Assembly: GCA_021413735.1 (NCBI GenBank)
Contig: JAIOPV010000094.1
Location: 38,633-102,632 of the forward strand
Length of the DNA: 64,000 nucleotides
Direction: 5' to 3'
Source of the DNA: Planctomycetota bacterium
GTDB lineage: Bacteria > Planctomycetota > Planctomycetia > Gemmatales > Gemmataceae
The translations under genes were made by a program, and so were the position numbers. The notes beneath the pieces were generated by a model that worked only from the letters and a program-made list of their open reading frames with translations, searched no databases and was not told the origin of the DNA. This document shows positions 26,332 through 34,845 of this stretch, in pieces. Within the stretch, counting starts at the first letter, position 1. Every line of letters starts with the position of its first letter.

Positions 26332-28710
26332 ATGATGGTCGAGGTATTCGTCATGATGCGTTGGCCTCTTCTCGTGTGCCTGGCCTTCACTCCACTGGTG
26401 GCGGGTGCGGAACCCACCGCGAAGCAACAATCGCCAGCAGTATTGGCGGCAAACGCGAAGCAGTCGCTCGCACAGATCGAGGGCGAACTCAAACTCCCCG
26501 GCTTGAAGGAGCCTGTCGAGATACTTCGTGATCGCTGGGGCGTTGCTCATATCTACGCCAAGAACACGCCCGACCTGTTCTTCGCTCAGGGATTCGTCGC
26601 GGCACAGGATCGCCTCTTTCAGATCGACGTGTGGCGACGACAGGGCACCGGCGAAATGGCCGAGGTATTCGGCCCAGATTACGCCGAGGCCGACCGCTTC
26701 GCCCGGCTGATGAAGTATCGTGGCGACATGGAAGAGGAGTGGAGAAGCTATTCGCCGGACGCGAAGGAGATCGCCACGGCGTTCACCGCTGGCATCAATG
26801 CCGCGATCGATCAGTTTGGAGAGAAGCCGCCCGTCGAGTTTCAGATTCTTGGCACGCGGCCGAAGAAGTGGAAGCCAGAGGATATGCTCGGCCGCATGTC
26901 TGGCATCTACATGTCGCAGAACTTCCGCAACGAGATTGCACGCGCACGGCTCGTTGCTGCGGTCGGCATCGAGAAAGCCCGCTGGCTCGCGCCCGTCGAT
27001 CCGAGTCGCGAATACACGTCGGCACTGAGCGACGAGGAGTTGAAGGCCATCGACGGCCGCATTCTCGCTGGCTACGATGCGGCGACCAAGGCTCTATCGT
27101 TCAAGCCCGCGAAGACGGAAAGCAACAACTGGGTGGTGAGTGGCGAACGGTCCGTGTCGGGCAAACCGCTCCTCGCGAGCGATCCGCACCGGGCGACGGC
27201 GTTGCCCTCACTGCGGTATCTCGTTCATCTGCACGCCCCGGGGTGGAACGTCATCGGCAGCGGCGAACCTGCGTTGCCCGGCGTCGCCATCGGCCACAAC
27301 GACAAGATCGCATGGGGCTTCACCATCGTTGGCACCGATCAGGCCGACTTCTATGTCGAAGAGGTGAACCCCGCAAACACTATCGAGTACAAAGTCGGCG
27401 AGCAGTGGAAGCCGATGACCGTCGTTCGCGAAACGATCGCCGTGAAGGGTAAGGCGGCTCGCACGGTCGAGTTGCAGTACACGCGGCACGGGCCGGTGCT
27501 GTTTCAGGACGAGAAACGACACCGGGCTTACGCTCTCAAGTGGGTTGGGAGTGACCCCGGCGGTGCAGCCTACCTCGCGTCGCTGTCGGTGGGCCGCGCG
27601 AAGAACCACGAGGAGTTCCTGGCCGCGCTGGGGCGTTGGAAGGTGCCGGGTTTGAACTTCGTGTACGCCGACGTAGACGGGAACATCGGCTGGATCGCGG
27701 CTGCTCGCACGCCCATTCGCCCGAAACACGACGGGTTGTTGCCTGTGCCGGGCAATGGCGGCTACGAGTGGTCAGGTCATCTCGCGGTCAGCGACTTGCC
27801 GCAGAGTTACAACCCGAAGGCGGGCTGGCTGGCGACCGCGAATCACAACATCGTGCCCAAAGGCTACCCGCACCAGATCGGGTTCGAGTTCGCGCCACCG
27901 TATCGCTACGATCGCGTCAGCTATCGCCTCTCGTTGCTGCGGAACGCGACACTGGACGACTTCCGCTCGATCCAGCACGACGACACGTCGATCCCGGGCT
28001 TGGCACTCGCCAAGTTACTCAAGAACCTCGACCTCAAGAACAAGAGCCTGGAAATCTACGCCAGACTCTTGACGGAGTGGGACGGGCGGTTGGGGGTGGA
28101 TTCAGCGGCTGGGCCGCTCTACGCGATCTGGGTGCGGGTTATGCAGCAGGAACTCTACGCTTCGCTTGTGCCGAATGAGTTGGTGCCCACAATGAACTCG
28201 CTCGCCGGGATGCAACCGTTTCTGCGGGCGCTCGAATCGGGGGGATTCCACTGGTTCGGTGCTCAGGAGAAGGCGGCTCGCGATCAGTTCCTGCGCGACA
28301 CGCTCGCAAAGGCCGCTGCGGAATGGGAGAAACTCCCGAGGGAGCATAAGCGGTGGGGAGCATTGCACACCGCGACATTCCGCCACCCGCTGGCGACGCT
28401 TGACCCGGCTCTCGCGAAGGCGTTCGATGTGGGACCATTCGAGCGACCGGGCAACGCCGACACGCCCAACAACACGCGCTACGACGAGAAGTTCCAGCAG
28501 ATCCACGGGGCAACGTATCGCCACCTGATCGACCTCGCGGATTGGGATCGCACGCTGGCAACGAGTGCCCCGGGACAGTCAGGGCAACCGGGTAGCCCGC
28601 ACTACGCGGACCTCGCGCCGCTGTGGGCGAAGGGTGAATACTTTCCGCTCGCGTACTCCCGGCCGAAAGTCGAGACCGTCACGCAGCATCGCCTCACACT
28701 CCGCCCGTAG
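26332..28710 (+). CDS. penicillin acylase family N-terminal nucleophile hydrolase
   Basis: Length is 792 aa from ATG 26332; ATG at 26353 (MMRWPLLVCLAFTPLVAGA) gives a tighter signal peptide and is an equal candidate. The alpha region shows LRDRWGVAHIYAKNTPDLFFAQGFVAAQDRLFQIDVWRR, a diagnostic block. The likely autocatalytic site is Ser at ~264 in ESNNWVVSGERSVSGKPLLASDPH, where cleavage would expose the nucleophile of the beta chain. Later blocks include GVAIGHNDKIAWGFT, YTRHGPVL and ATANHNIVPKGYPH. Members cleave amide bonds of beta-lactams, acyl-homoserine lactones or related acyl amides in the periplasm; the substrate here cannot be read from sequence. It is co-directional with the DUF1501 gene and convergent with a ceramidase-like gene. 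Confidence 0.92.
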   Translation: MMVEVFVMMRWPLLVCLAFTPLVAGAEPTAKQQSPAVLAANAKQSLAQIEGELKLPGLKEPVEILRDRWGVAHIYAKNTPDLFFAQGFVAAQDRLFQIDVWRRQGTGEMAEVFGPDYAEADRFARLMKYRGDMEEEWRSYSPDAKEIATAFTAGINAAIDQFGEKPPVEFQILGTRPKKWKPEDMLGRMSGIYMSQNFRNEIARARLVAAVGIEKARWLAPVDPSREYTSALSDEELKAIDGRILAGYDAATKALSFKPAKTESNNWVVSGERSVSGKPLLASDPHRATALPSLRYLVHLHAPGWNVIGSGEPALPGVAIGHNDKIAWGFTIVGTDQADFYVEEVNPANTIEYKVGEQWKPMTVVRETIAVKGKAARTVELQYTRHGPVLFQDEKRHRAYALKWVGSDPGGAAYLASLSVGRAKNHEEFLAALGRWKVPGLNFVYADVDGNIGWIAAARTPIRPKHDGLLPVPGNGGYEWSGHLAVSDLPQSYNPKAGWLATANHNIVPKGYPHQIGFEFAPPYRYDRVSYRLSLLRNATLDDFRSIQHDDTSIPGLALAKLLKNLDLKNKSLEIYARLLTEWDGRLGVDSAAGPLYAIWVRVMQQELYASLVPNELVPTMNSLAGMQPFLRALESGGFHWFGAQEKAARDQFLRDTLAKAAAEWEKLPREHKRWGALHTATFRHPLATLDPALAKAFDVGPFERPGNADTPNNTRYDEKFQQIHGATYRHLIDLADWDRTLATSAPGQSGQPGSPHYADLAPLWAKGEYFPLAYSRPKVETVTQHRLTLRP

Positions 28711-28743
28711 TGACAGGGCACCGTGGGGTTCGCATGTGGCTGG

Positions 28744-30129
28744 TCACTTCGCCGCTGGCTTCGCGAGGCGATCTGCGAGTTGGCGGGCTTTCTCGACGAT
28801 CCGCTCTTCCACGGTGTCGGAGAACGGGCCGGGGTGCGGATAGCTCATGTACTTCATCGCCCCGCCGCCCTCGTAGCCGCCTTCCTTCAGTACACGCTTG
28901 CTGGGCAGGTAGGCGAACACATCGTTGGAATACCCGGCGACCCACACTGCCGGGCCGACGCCGGCCAGCTCCTTCTTCAGTCGTAGCGAAAAATCGACCA
29001 CCGTTTCACCCGGCAGGGCGATCAGCAGCAAGTCATCGCCGAACCGGAGTACCTGCACTGGTGCCGAGTAGTTCGCCGGGAGTTTGCCGTTGTCCTCCAG
29101 GTGCTTCAGCAACCGTTCCGCGTGGTTCTGGTCGTACTTGTCTTTCGAGGTTTCCTTCCGCTTCAGCAGGTCATCCTTCGAGGGGAGCGGAGTTGCGTAG
29201 TCCACGGTGGCCTGGTCGATAGCGACCCGCAGCGGGCCGTGAACCGGTCGGGGGCGAGTTTGGAGCGCGGCGACTACGGCATTACCCAGCGCCTCGCCGT
29301 GCTGCTTCGCCTGGTCGAGCGTGCCGCGGGGGTACGGGTTCTGATCTCCGCCGCAGCCAGCCATGAACAATGCGACAGCACCCGAGTTCGACCGCTGAAC
29401 GAAGTCCTGAGCGAAGCCAGCGTAGTCGCCGCACCACTGGTAGAAGCCGAGGGTGGTGTTGTGGCAGGCGTAGCCGAACAAGATCGCGCGGGGCTTGCCG
29501 TTCGCGCCATCAACGCGCAACACCGGGACATCGTGATCGACTGGCCCGTCTGGGTTCGGGCTGTTCGCCCAGCCGTCCGGGACCGCGAGCCGCCGGTTCA
29601 TCGCGAACCCGCACCGTGCCCGAGCGTAGCTCAACTTTGCCGGGGCGAGGTCCTTCAACGCAGCCCCGATCAGATCGGTGAGTTGCTCTTCCAGCTTTCG
29701 GGCGTAGGCTGTGGCCTGCTTCGCCCGCTCGGGGGTTTCGCCCGGTCGGGGCGTGTCGGCGACCCGGAGTTCCGGGCCACAGTGCGTGTGCGAGCAGTTC
29801 AGCAGCAATCCTTCCGGCGGGAGCTTGTACTTCTCGCGAGCGGCGGTCTCCAGACGTTCACGCAAGAACCTGGGGACGCTGATGAGGTCGAGCGTCACGA
29901 CCACGACTCGCGTGCCGCCGGTGTCTTCGAGTGCGAGCGCCTTGGCGAACAGATTCTGAGCCGTACCCTCGGCGGGCTTGGTCCGGGCCGCGTATCCGGC
30001 CATCCACATCGGCTTCTCGGGCGTGATATCGACCGTCGCCACTCCGGCCTTCCAGTCCGCTGGAGGGTCGGCGGCGATGCTGGCTGAAGTCGCGGCGAAC
30101 ACGAGGGCGAGTGCGGCGAAAGATCGCAT
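28744..30129 (-). CDS. neutral/alkaline ceramidase-like protein
   Basis: The 461-aa product starts at ATG 30129 with a signal peptide (MRSFAALALVFAATSASIAA); the frame is open much further upstream but that part overlaps the neighbouring gene. Blocks of the neutral ceramidase-like family are seen: GVATVDITPEKPMWMAGYAAR, LLNCSHTHCGPEL (metal-ligand HTH type), FGYACHNTTLGF and FMAGCGGDQNPYPRG. Neutral ceramidase proper hydrolyses the N-acyl bond of ceramide. Planctomycete homologues are shorter and their substrate is unproven, since many lack the C-terminal Ig-like domain, as here. It is the last gene of a three-gene minus-strand operon. Confidence 0.87.
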   Translation of the reverse strand: MRSFAALALVFAATSASIAADPPADWKAGVATVDITPEKPMWMAGYAARTKPAEGTAQNLFAKALALEDTGGTRVVVVTLDLISVPRFLRERLETAAREKYKLPPEGLLLNCSHTHCGPELRVADTPRPGETPERAKQATAYARKLEEQLTDLIGAALKDLAPAKLSYARARCGFAMNRRLAVPDGWANSPNPDGPVDHDVPVLRVDGANGKPRAILFGYACHNTTLGFYQWCGDYAGFAQDFVQRSNSGAVALFMAGCGGDQNPYPRGTLDQAKQHGEALGNAVVAALQTRPRPVHGPLRVAIDQATVDYATPLPSKDDLLKRKETSKDKYDQNHAERLLKHLEDNGKLPANYSAPVQVLRFGDDLLLIALPGETVVDFSLRLKKELAGVGPAVWVAGYSNDVFAYLPSKRVLKEGGYEGGGAMKYMSYPHPGPFSDTVEERIVEKARQLADRLAKPAAK

Positions 30130-30158
30130 GGCAGGAACTCCTGGGAACGAGGGTCTAC

Positions 30159-31475
30159 TCAGCGGACAGGCGACAGGCCGGGCACGCCCTTGAGGGCATC
30201 GCGGGCCACCCGCAGGACGTTCCCGCCGATGATCTTGCGGATGTCGGCGTCCGAGTAACCTCGCTGCACCAACCCGACGGTGAATAGCGGCCAGTTCGTC
30301 CACGCGAGAGTTCGCTGCGGGTCGGTGGCTCCGTCGAGCGACCCCTTCGGCCACAGCGCCTCGAACCGTGTTCGCTGCTTGCGACTCGGGAACGGTTGCC
30401 CGCCACCGGGTCGGGTCGGGGCGCTGTGTGCGACATCGGTTCCGATGGCAACGTGATCCGCCCCGAACTTCCGCACAAGGTAGTCGATGTGGTCGAGGAA
30501 CGCGGTGATTCCGCCGTTGAGGAAGCTCGGGATGCAGCACACCCCGACGTAGCCACCGGTATCGGCGATGGCCTTGACCACCTCGTCGGGCTTGCCTCGA
30601 ATGTGCTTGTGAAGGGCAGCCGCGGTCGTGTGACTGGCAACCATCGGGCGGGACGACGCCTTCGCTGCCTCCAGACTGGTTCGCCATCCCGAGTGGGCCA
30701 CGTCCACGATCACGCCCGTGCGATTCATCTCGGCAATGGCCGCTCGACCGAGGTCGCTGATTCCGCCGTTCGCCTCTTCCCCGCACCCATCGCCGAGCAT
30801 GTTTCGCCGGTTGTAGGTCATGTGCATCATCCGGATACCAAGCTGGAAGAAGACGCGAACGTGCTTCAGTTCGTCTTCAACAGTCGCCCAGCGCTGGTTC
30901 AAGGGCACACCGTTCCCGGTCAGGTACAGGCAGTGTTTCCCGGCCTTCTTGACGGATTCGATGTCATCCGGGGTGGCGGCTCGCGACACGAATCCGCGGA
31001 GGGCATCGGTGACGTAGGTGAACCGGGCCAACCGGGCAAGCAACCGGAGCGGATCCTGGCCTTCCTCTCCGGCATTCTGGAAGATGCACGTCACCCCGGC
31101 AGCTCGCCACGCGGTCTCGAACTCGGCGCGCTCGGCTGGGTCGGCCGCGCACCGAATCATGCCCATCTCTTCCCGTAGATCCTGCAACTCGGAATCCGAC
31201 GCTCCGGCCTCGAACGCCTGCCGCAGTGCCTCGTTGTCGATGGCAGCGCGAGGAGCGAACCCGTAGGCGTCGAACACGACGGACTCGGCGTGCAGTTTCA
31301 AACCGTGTTCCAGTTCCTTCGCGGCTGGCTTGATCGCCTTCAATCCGGCCTCGCGGGCCTGCTCCATCGCGGGCGTGAGCTTGACCGCTTCCTCGGCAGC
31401 AGGTGCGGCCTGCGCGGTTCCACCACCAACGAGAGCAAGCCCCGCACTCGCTGCCACGAAATCACGGCGGTCCAT
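30159..31475 (-). CDS. peptidase M19 (membrane dipeptidase)-like protein with missing metal ligands
   Basis: The protein is 438 aa from ATG 31475, chosen for the Tat-like start MDRRDFVAASAGLALVGGG. The M19 scaffold is recognisable: GVIVDVAHSGWRTSLEAAKASSRPMVASHTTAAAL carries the two mid-protein histidines, and HVAIGTDVAHSAPT the late Asp. The N-terminal His-x-Asp zinc pair expected near VVFDAYGF is absent (it reads DAY), and the usual bridging Glu position reads LTGNGVPL. It may therefore bind metal differently or be inactive as a dipeptidase. It lies 29 bp before the ceramidase-like gene and 81 bp after a DUF1501 gene in the same direction. Confidence 0.82.
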   Translation of the reverse strand: MDRRDFVAASAGLALVGGGTAQAAPAAEEAVKLTPAMEQAREAGLKAIKPAAKELEHGLKLHAESVVFDAYGFAPRAAIDNEALRQAFEAGASDSELQDLREEMGMIRCAADPAERAEFETAWRAAGVTCIFQNAGEEGQDPLRLLARLARFTYVTDALRGFVSRAATPDDIESVKKAGKHCLYLTGNGVPLNQRWATVEDELKHVRVFFQLGIRMMHMTYNRRNMLGDGCGEEANGGISDLGRAAIAEMNRTGVIVDVAHSGWRTSLEAAKASSRPMVASHTTAAALHKHIRGKPDEVVKAIADTGGYVGVCCIPSFLNGGITAFLDHIDYLVRKFGADHVAIGTDVAHSAPTRPGGGQPFPSRKQRTRFEALWPKGSLDGATDPQRTLAWTNWPLFTVGLVQRGYSDADIRKIIGGNVLRVARDALKGVPGLSPVR

Positions 31476-31556
31476 TTTGATGCCTCGAAGATGGGCCACA
31501 CGAGCATGCGGCCCCTGGGGTGGGTTGGGTGAGGAGTCCGGTTGACCTGTCAGCCG

Positions 31557-33074
31557 TTACGCGAAGACCTCGGGGCGAACCTTGCCTTCGCCGACAGCAG
31601 GCACCGGGCGGCCTTGTTGATCGGGCACCATCGTGTGCGGGTCGATTCCGAGAAGATGCAACGCGGTCGCGAGGATATCTTTTGGTGACACCGGGACGTC
31701 CCTCACATCGCCGCCGATCTTGTCGGTGCTCCCGACAATCTTGCCCCGAGCGATTCCGCCACCGGCCATCACCACCGAGTAGGCCCGCGACCAGTGATGC
31801 CGACCGGCACCCTTCGGCTTCGAGTCAATCTTCGGCGTGCGGCCATGTTCGCTCATCCAGATCACCAGCGTCTCGTCGAGCAGGCCGCGAGCTTCGAGAT
31901 CGAGCAAGAGCGCCGGGTACGCCTGATCGAACCCGGGAAGCAGATACTCCTTGAGACGCGGGTAGTGGTTGTTGTGCGTATCCCAGCCGCAGTTACCGAA
32001 CTGACCGAAGCCGTCCCAGAACACGGTGACGAACTTGCTTCCGGCTTCCACCAGTCGGCGGGCACACAGGCACGACTGTCCGAACAGCGTGGGTCCATAG
32101 CGAGTTCGCACCGGCAACGATTCGCGAGTGATGTCGAGCGCCTGACGCATCCGGTTCGACGCGACGAGCGAGAACGCCATCTCACGGAACTTGTCGAACC
32201 CGCCCGCGGAACCGATCCGGTCGCTCTCCAAGCGAGCGGCATCGAATCGCGCAAGGAGTGACCGTCGGTCCTCGAACCGCGTGGCCGACACTTCCGCGGG
32301 AAGTTCTCCCGTGGTCGAGAGCCGGAACTTGCTATCGAGGCTGCACAACGCGAACGGATCCATGAACTCCTTCGTCTGCCCGTCGGTGTACTTCGGGGCG
32401 ATCTTCTTTCCCTCGCCATCGAACTCGGCCCACACAGGATCGAAGCCTTGCCCCAGGAACGCGGCATACGGCCCGGCGCTGACGTTCAGGTCGGTTCGCG
32501 AGTTGAGCAACCACGGCAGCCCAATGTTCCGCGGCACCTCAGGTACCGGGTTGCCGGTCCGCTTCGTTTCCAGATAGTCCACGATGGAACCGATGAATGG
32601 CCAGTGCCGCGGATCGCGTGGGAGTGTTTCCAGTGCCGGCGTGTAAGTGGGGATACCGCTAACCGCGTAAGCGACGCCGTGTTCGGGATAGGGGTGCGTG
32701 ACCGACCGCACGACCGTGACGCGATCCATCACCTTTGCGATCTGTGGCAACCCTTCGCCGATCCGTACCCCCGTCACATTCGTGGGAATCGATTTCAGTT
32801 CTCCCTGAATCTCGGGCGGCGCGTCGGGCTTCGGGTCGAACGTCTCGTGCTGCGGCGGCGAACCGTATGGGAAGAGGAGAATGCACGCCTTCGCACGACC
32901 GAAGTTGCTGTCTTTGGCGAGCCCCCGCTGTGAAGTTGGCGATGCGGCTTTGAGTCTCAGAAATGACGACAGTGTGAGCCCAAACGCGCCGAGACCTCCA
33001 ACGTGCAGCAGGTCGCGGCGGGTCAATCCGTCACAGAGGGTCGTACTCGATCCGGGGAAGCGAAGCACGAACAT
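31557..33074 (-). CDS. DUF1501 family protein (long variant)
   Basis: The 505-aa protein has the Tat-like N-terminus LTRRDLLHVGGLGAFGLTLSSFLRLKAA. Blocks: CILLFPYGSPPQHETFDPKPDAPPEIQGEL, VRSVTHPYPEHGVAYAVSG, YGPTLFGQSCLCARRLVEAGSKFVTVFWDGF, WMSEHGRTPKI and GRHHWSRAYSVVMAGGG. The usual GEFGRTPK motif reads SEHGRTPK here and GRDHW reads GRHHW. It heads a minus-strand operon with the M19-like and ceramidase-like genes. The upstream gap holds the second tRNA-linked repeat. Confidence 0.9.
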   Translation of the reverse strand: MFVLRFPGSSTTLCDGLTRRDLLHVGGLGAFGLTLSSFLRLKAASPTSQRGLAKDSNFGRAKACILLFPYGSPPQHETFDPKPDAPPEIQGELKSIPTNVTGVRIGEGLPQIAKVMDRVTVVRSVTHPYPEHGVAYAVSGIPTYTPALETLPRDPRHWPFIGSIVDYLETKRTGNPVPEVPRNIGLPWLLNSRTDLNVSAGPYAAFLGQGFDPVWAEFDGEGKKIAPKYTDGQTKEFMDPFALCSLDSKFRLSTTGELPAEVSATRFEDRRSLLARFDAARLESDRIGSAGGFDKFREMAFSLVASNRMRQALDITRESLPVRTRYGPTLFGQSCLCARRLVEAGSKFVTVFWDGFGQFGNCGWDTHNNHYPRLKEYLLPGFDQAYPALLLDLEARGLLDETLVIWMSEHGRTPKIDSKPKGAGRHHWSRAYSVVMAGGGIARGKIVGSTDKIGGDVRDVPVSPKDILATALHLLGIDPHTMVPDQQGRPVPAVGEGKVRPEVFA

Positions 33075-33367
33075 GACTCCCGAGAGGGAACAAGCGGTGG
33101 GATGTCATAAGCGTAACCGGAGCGGTACGGGAAAGTCCAGCGCCGCGTCATTGATACAGGTTCGAGGTTCTGGCGCGTCGCGGGGGATGTTTGGAATCGC
33201 AGGTGATCGAGCGAGGTCCGGGTGCGATTATCATACGTGAACGGAGAAACGCGGTGCAACCTGCTGACGCTCTTCATCGTCGCTGGCAGAGCGAGATCGG
33301 GATCGACAGGCTTCAAGCCAGACGGCTTGTCGGCAACTGCGTCGGATTCTGCGTCGTGACCAGAAGC

Positions 33368-33530
33368 TCGAATCCCCGTCGGGTCACCTTATCAGATAAA
33401 CGTGCGAAGCCGAGAGCGGACAGTTTCGGACGGAACCCACGATTTTCAAGCAATCCCTCCAGGTCTGTCCGCTCCGAAATTTGCGGTCCGCTTCTGACTG
33501 CGTCGGTATTTGCGGCGCGAGCGCGTCGGA
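33368..33530 (+). repeat. tRNA-linked direct repeat, copy 2, with tRNA 3'-end remnant
   Basis: The sequence starts with TCGAATCCCC and GGGTCACC, a degraded T arm and acceptor 3' half of a tRNA, and then follows copy 1 to just before the recA stop codon at 33533. The inverted repeat GAGCGGACAG / CTGTCCGCTC is conserved, while the bases between the arms vary. No 5' half of a tRNA is present. The rest of the gap 33075-33532 shows no gene. Confidence 0.78.
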
Positions 33531-33532
33531 TG

Positions 33533-34597
33533 TTACGTCGTTGATTCGAGTGATGTCATCCTCGTTTCCAACGGTTGCGGACCAACGGGCGGTTGCGTTT
33601 TTCTCTTCTCACGAACAGCATCAACAATTTCATCTCGAACGGCGATGTTCTGCTGGAGGAACACAACCGCGTTGTCTCTCCCCTGACCGAGGCGGAGTCC
33701 TTTGAAACTCAAGAACGCACCACTCTTATCGATCACTGCGTCTTCCAGAGCCAGTTTCAGCACGTCACCCTCATAGTTGATTCCGCGATCGTACAGAATC
33801 TCGAACTCGGCGTTGCGGAACGGCGGCGAGATCTTGTTCTTCACCACCCGTACTCGCGTCTCGGCCCCGATGGTTTCTTCTCCGTCCTTCACATGCGTAA
33901 CCCGTTTCGTCTCCATCCGAACGGCTGCGTAGAACTTGAGTGCGAGGCCGCCGGGGGTTGTATTCGGATCGCCGTACATGACGCCGATCTTCTGCCGAAT
34001 CTGATTGATGAACACGAGGCACGCATTGCTCTTGCCGATGGTCGGCGTCAGGATTCGCATGGCCTGGCTCATCAGGCGAGCTTGCAAACCAACCTTCGTG
34101 TCGCCAATTTCGCTGTCGTGGATCTCGTTCTTGGGAACGAGGGCTGCCACCGAGTCGATCACGATGATGTCCACCGCTCCCGATTTGATGAGCATTTCTG
34201 CGATGCGCAGACCCTCTTCGCCGTATCCAGGCTGCGAAACGAGCAGATCGTCGAGGTTGACGCCGATGCGTTTGGCCCACGTTGGGTCGAGCGCATGTTC
34301 CGCGTCGATAAACGCTGCCACGCCGCCGGCCTTCTGGGCCTGTGCGACGGCGTGCAACGCGATGGTCGTCTTCCCGCTGGCTTCCGCGCCATAGATTTCG
34401 ACGATTCGGCCTCGCGGTAAACCCTTTCCACCGAGGGCAATGTCGAGGCTCAGTGAGCCAGTGGAGATGCCCTCAACGTCGGCGAAGCTGGCGTCACCCA
34501 GCGACATGATGGCACCCTTGCCGAACTCCTTCTCGATCGCGGCGAGCGCGGTCTTCAACTCCTTGCTCTCGGTTTGTTCCTTGCGTTCCTTTGCCAT
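33533..34597 (-). CDS. recA: recombinase RecA
   Basis: The 354-aa protein is complete. It catalyses ATP-dependent strand exchange and triggers LexA-type autocleavage in the DNA damage response. Seen: [23 protein letters not shown], Walker A as GAEASGKTT (commonly GPESSGKTT), the [15 protein letters not shown]alker B, the L2 region [20 protein letters not shown], and [23 protein letters not shown] strong AGGAGGA ribosome-binding site precedes the ATG by 4-5 nt. The tail is short ([21 protein letters not shown]) and less acidic than in E. coli. It is transcribed divergently from the GH130 gene. Confidence 0.97.
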   Translation of the reverse strand: MAKERKEQTESKELKTALAAIEKEFGKGAIMSLGDASFADVEGISTGSLSLDIALGGKGLPRGRIVEIYGAEASGKTTIALHAVAQAQKAGGVAAFIDAEHALDPTWAKRIGVNLDDLLVSQPGYGEEGLRIAEMLIKSGAVDIIVIDSVAALVPKNEIHDSEIGDTKVGLQARLMSQAMRILTPTIGKSNACLVFINQIRQKIGVMYGDPNTTPGGLALKFYAAVRMETKRVTHVKDGEETIGAETRVRVVKNKISPPFRNAEFEILYDRGINYEGDVLKLALEDAVIDKSGAFLSFKGLRLGQGRDNAVVFLQQNIAVRDEIVDAVREKRKTQPPVGPQPLETRMTSLESTT

Positions 34598-34631
34598 TGC
34601 ATCCTCCTAAGCATCCTGGTCGGAAGTGTAC

Positions 34632-34645
34632 GCATGTTACCATGC
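34632..34645. promoter_or_regulatory. dyad GCATG-ttac-CATGC upstream of recA
   Basis: A perfect 5-bp inverted repeat with a 4-nt spacer sits 34 bp before the recA start. It could be a damage-response operator, but it matches neither the E. coli nor the Bacillus LexA box well. The surrounding gap (34598-34845) is AT-rich for this genome and must hold promoters for both divergent genes. Confidence 0.3.
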
Positions 34646-34845
34646 AAGGTGGGAAAGCCCCGCTTATTTCTGATTATTTGTCAGTTAATATTTCAATTAT
34701 GACGATTGGCTAAATTGCAATAAAATCAGCCGATTTTTCGCGAATTGGCAAGTTACCGGTAGTGGCCTGCTACCATGAACGCCGGTCGGCAAACTCGCAG
34801 CGTTTTCAGACGTGCGCAAGACTTGCCACCTTGCGAGACACGCCA

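Noticed and set aside
30130..30786. Upstream in-frame extension of the ceramidase-like gene to 680 aa
   Set aside because: The extension overlaps the M19-like gene in another frame and lacks family sequence; the signal peptide at 30129 marks the start.
24446..33367. Integrase or transposase inside the block bounded by the tRNA-linked repeats
   Set aside because: All large frames in the block are assigned to metabolic or exported proteins; no recombinase motif was seen, so the island idea rests only on the repeats.
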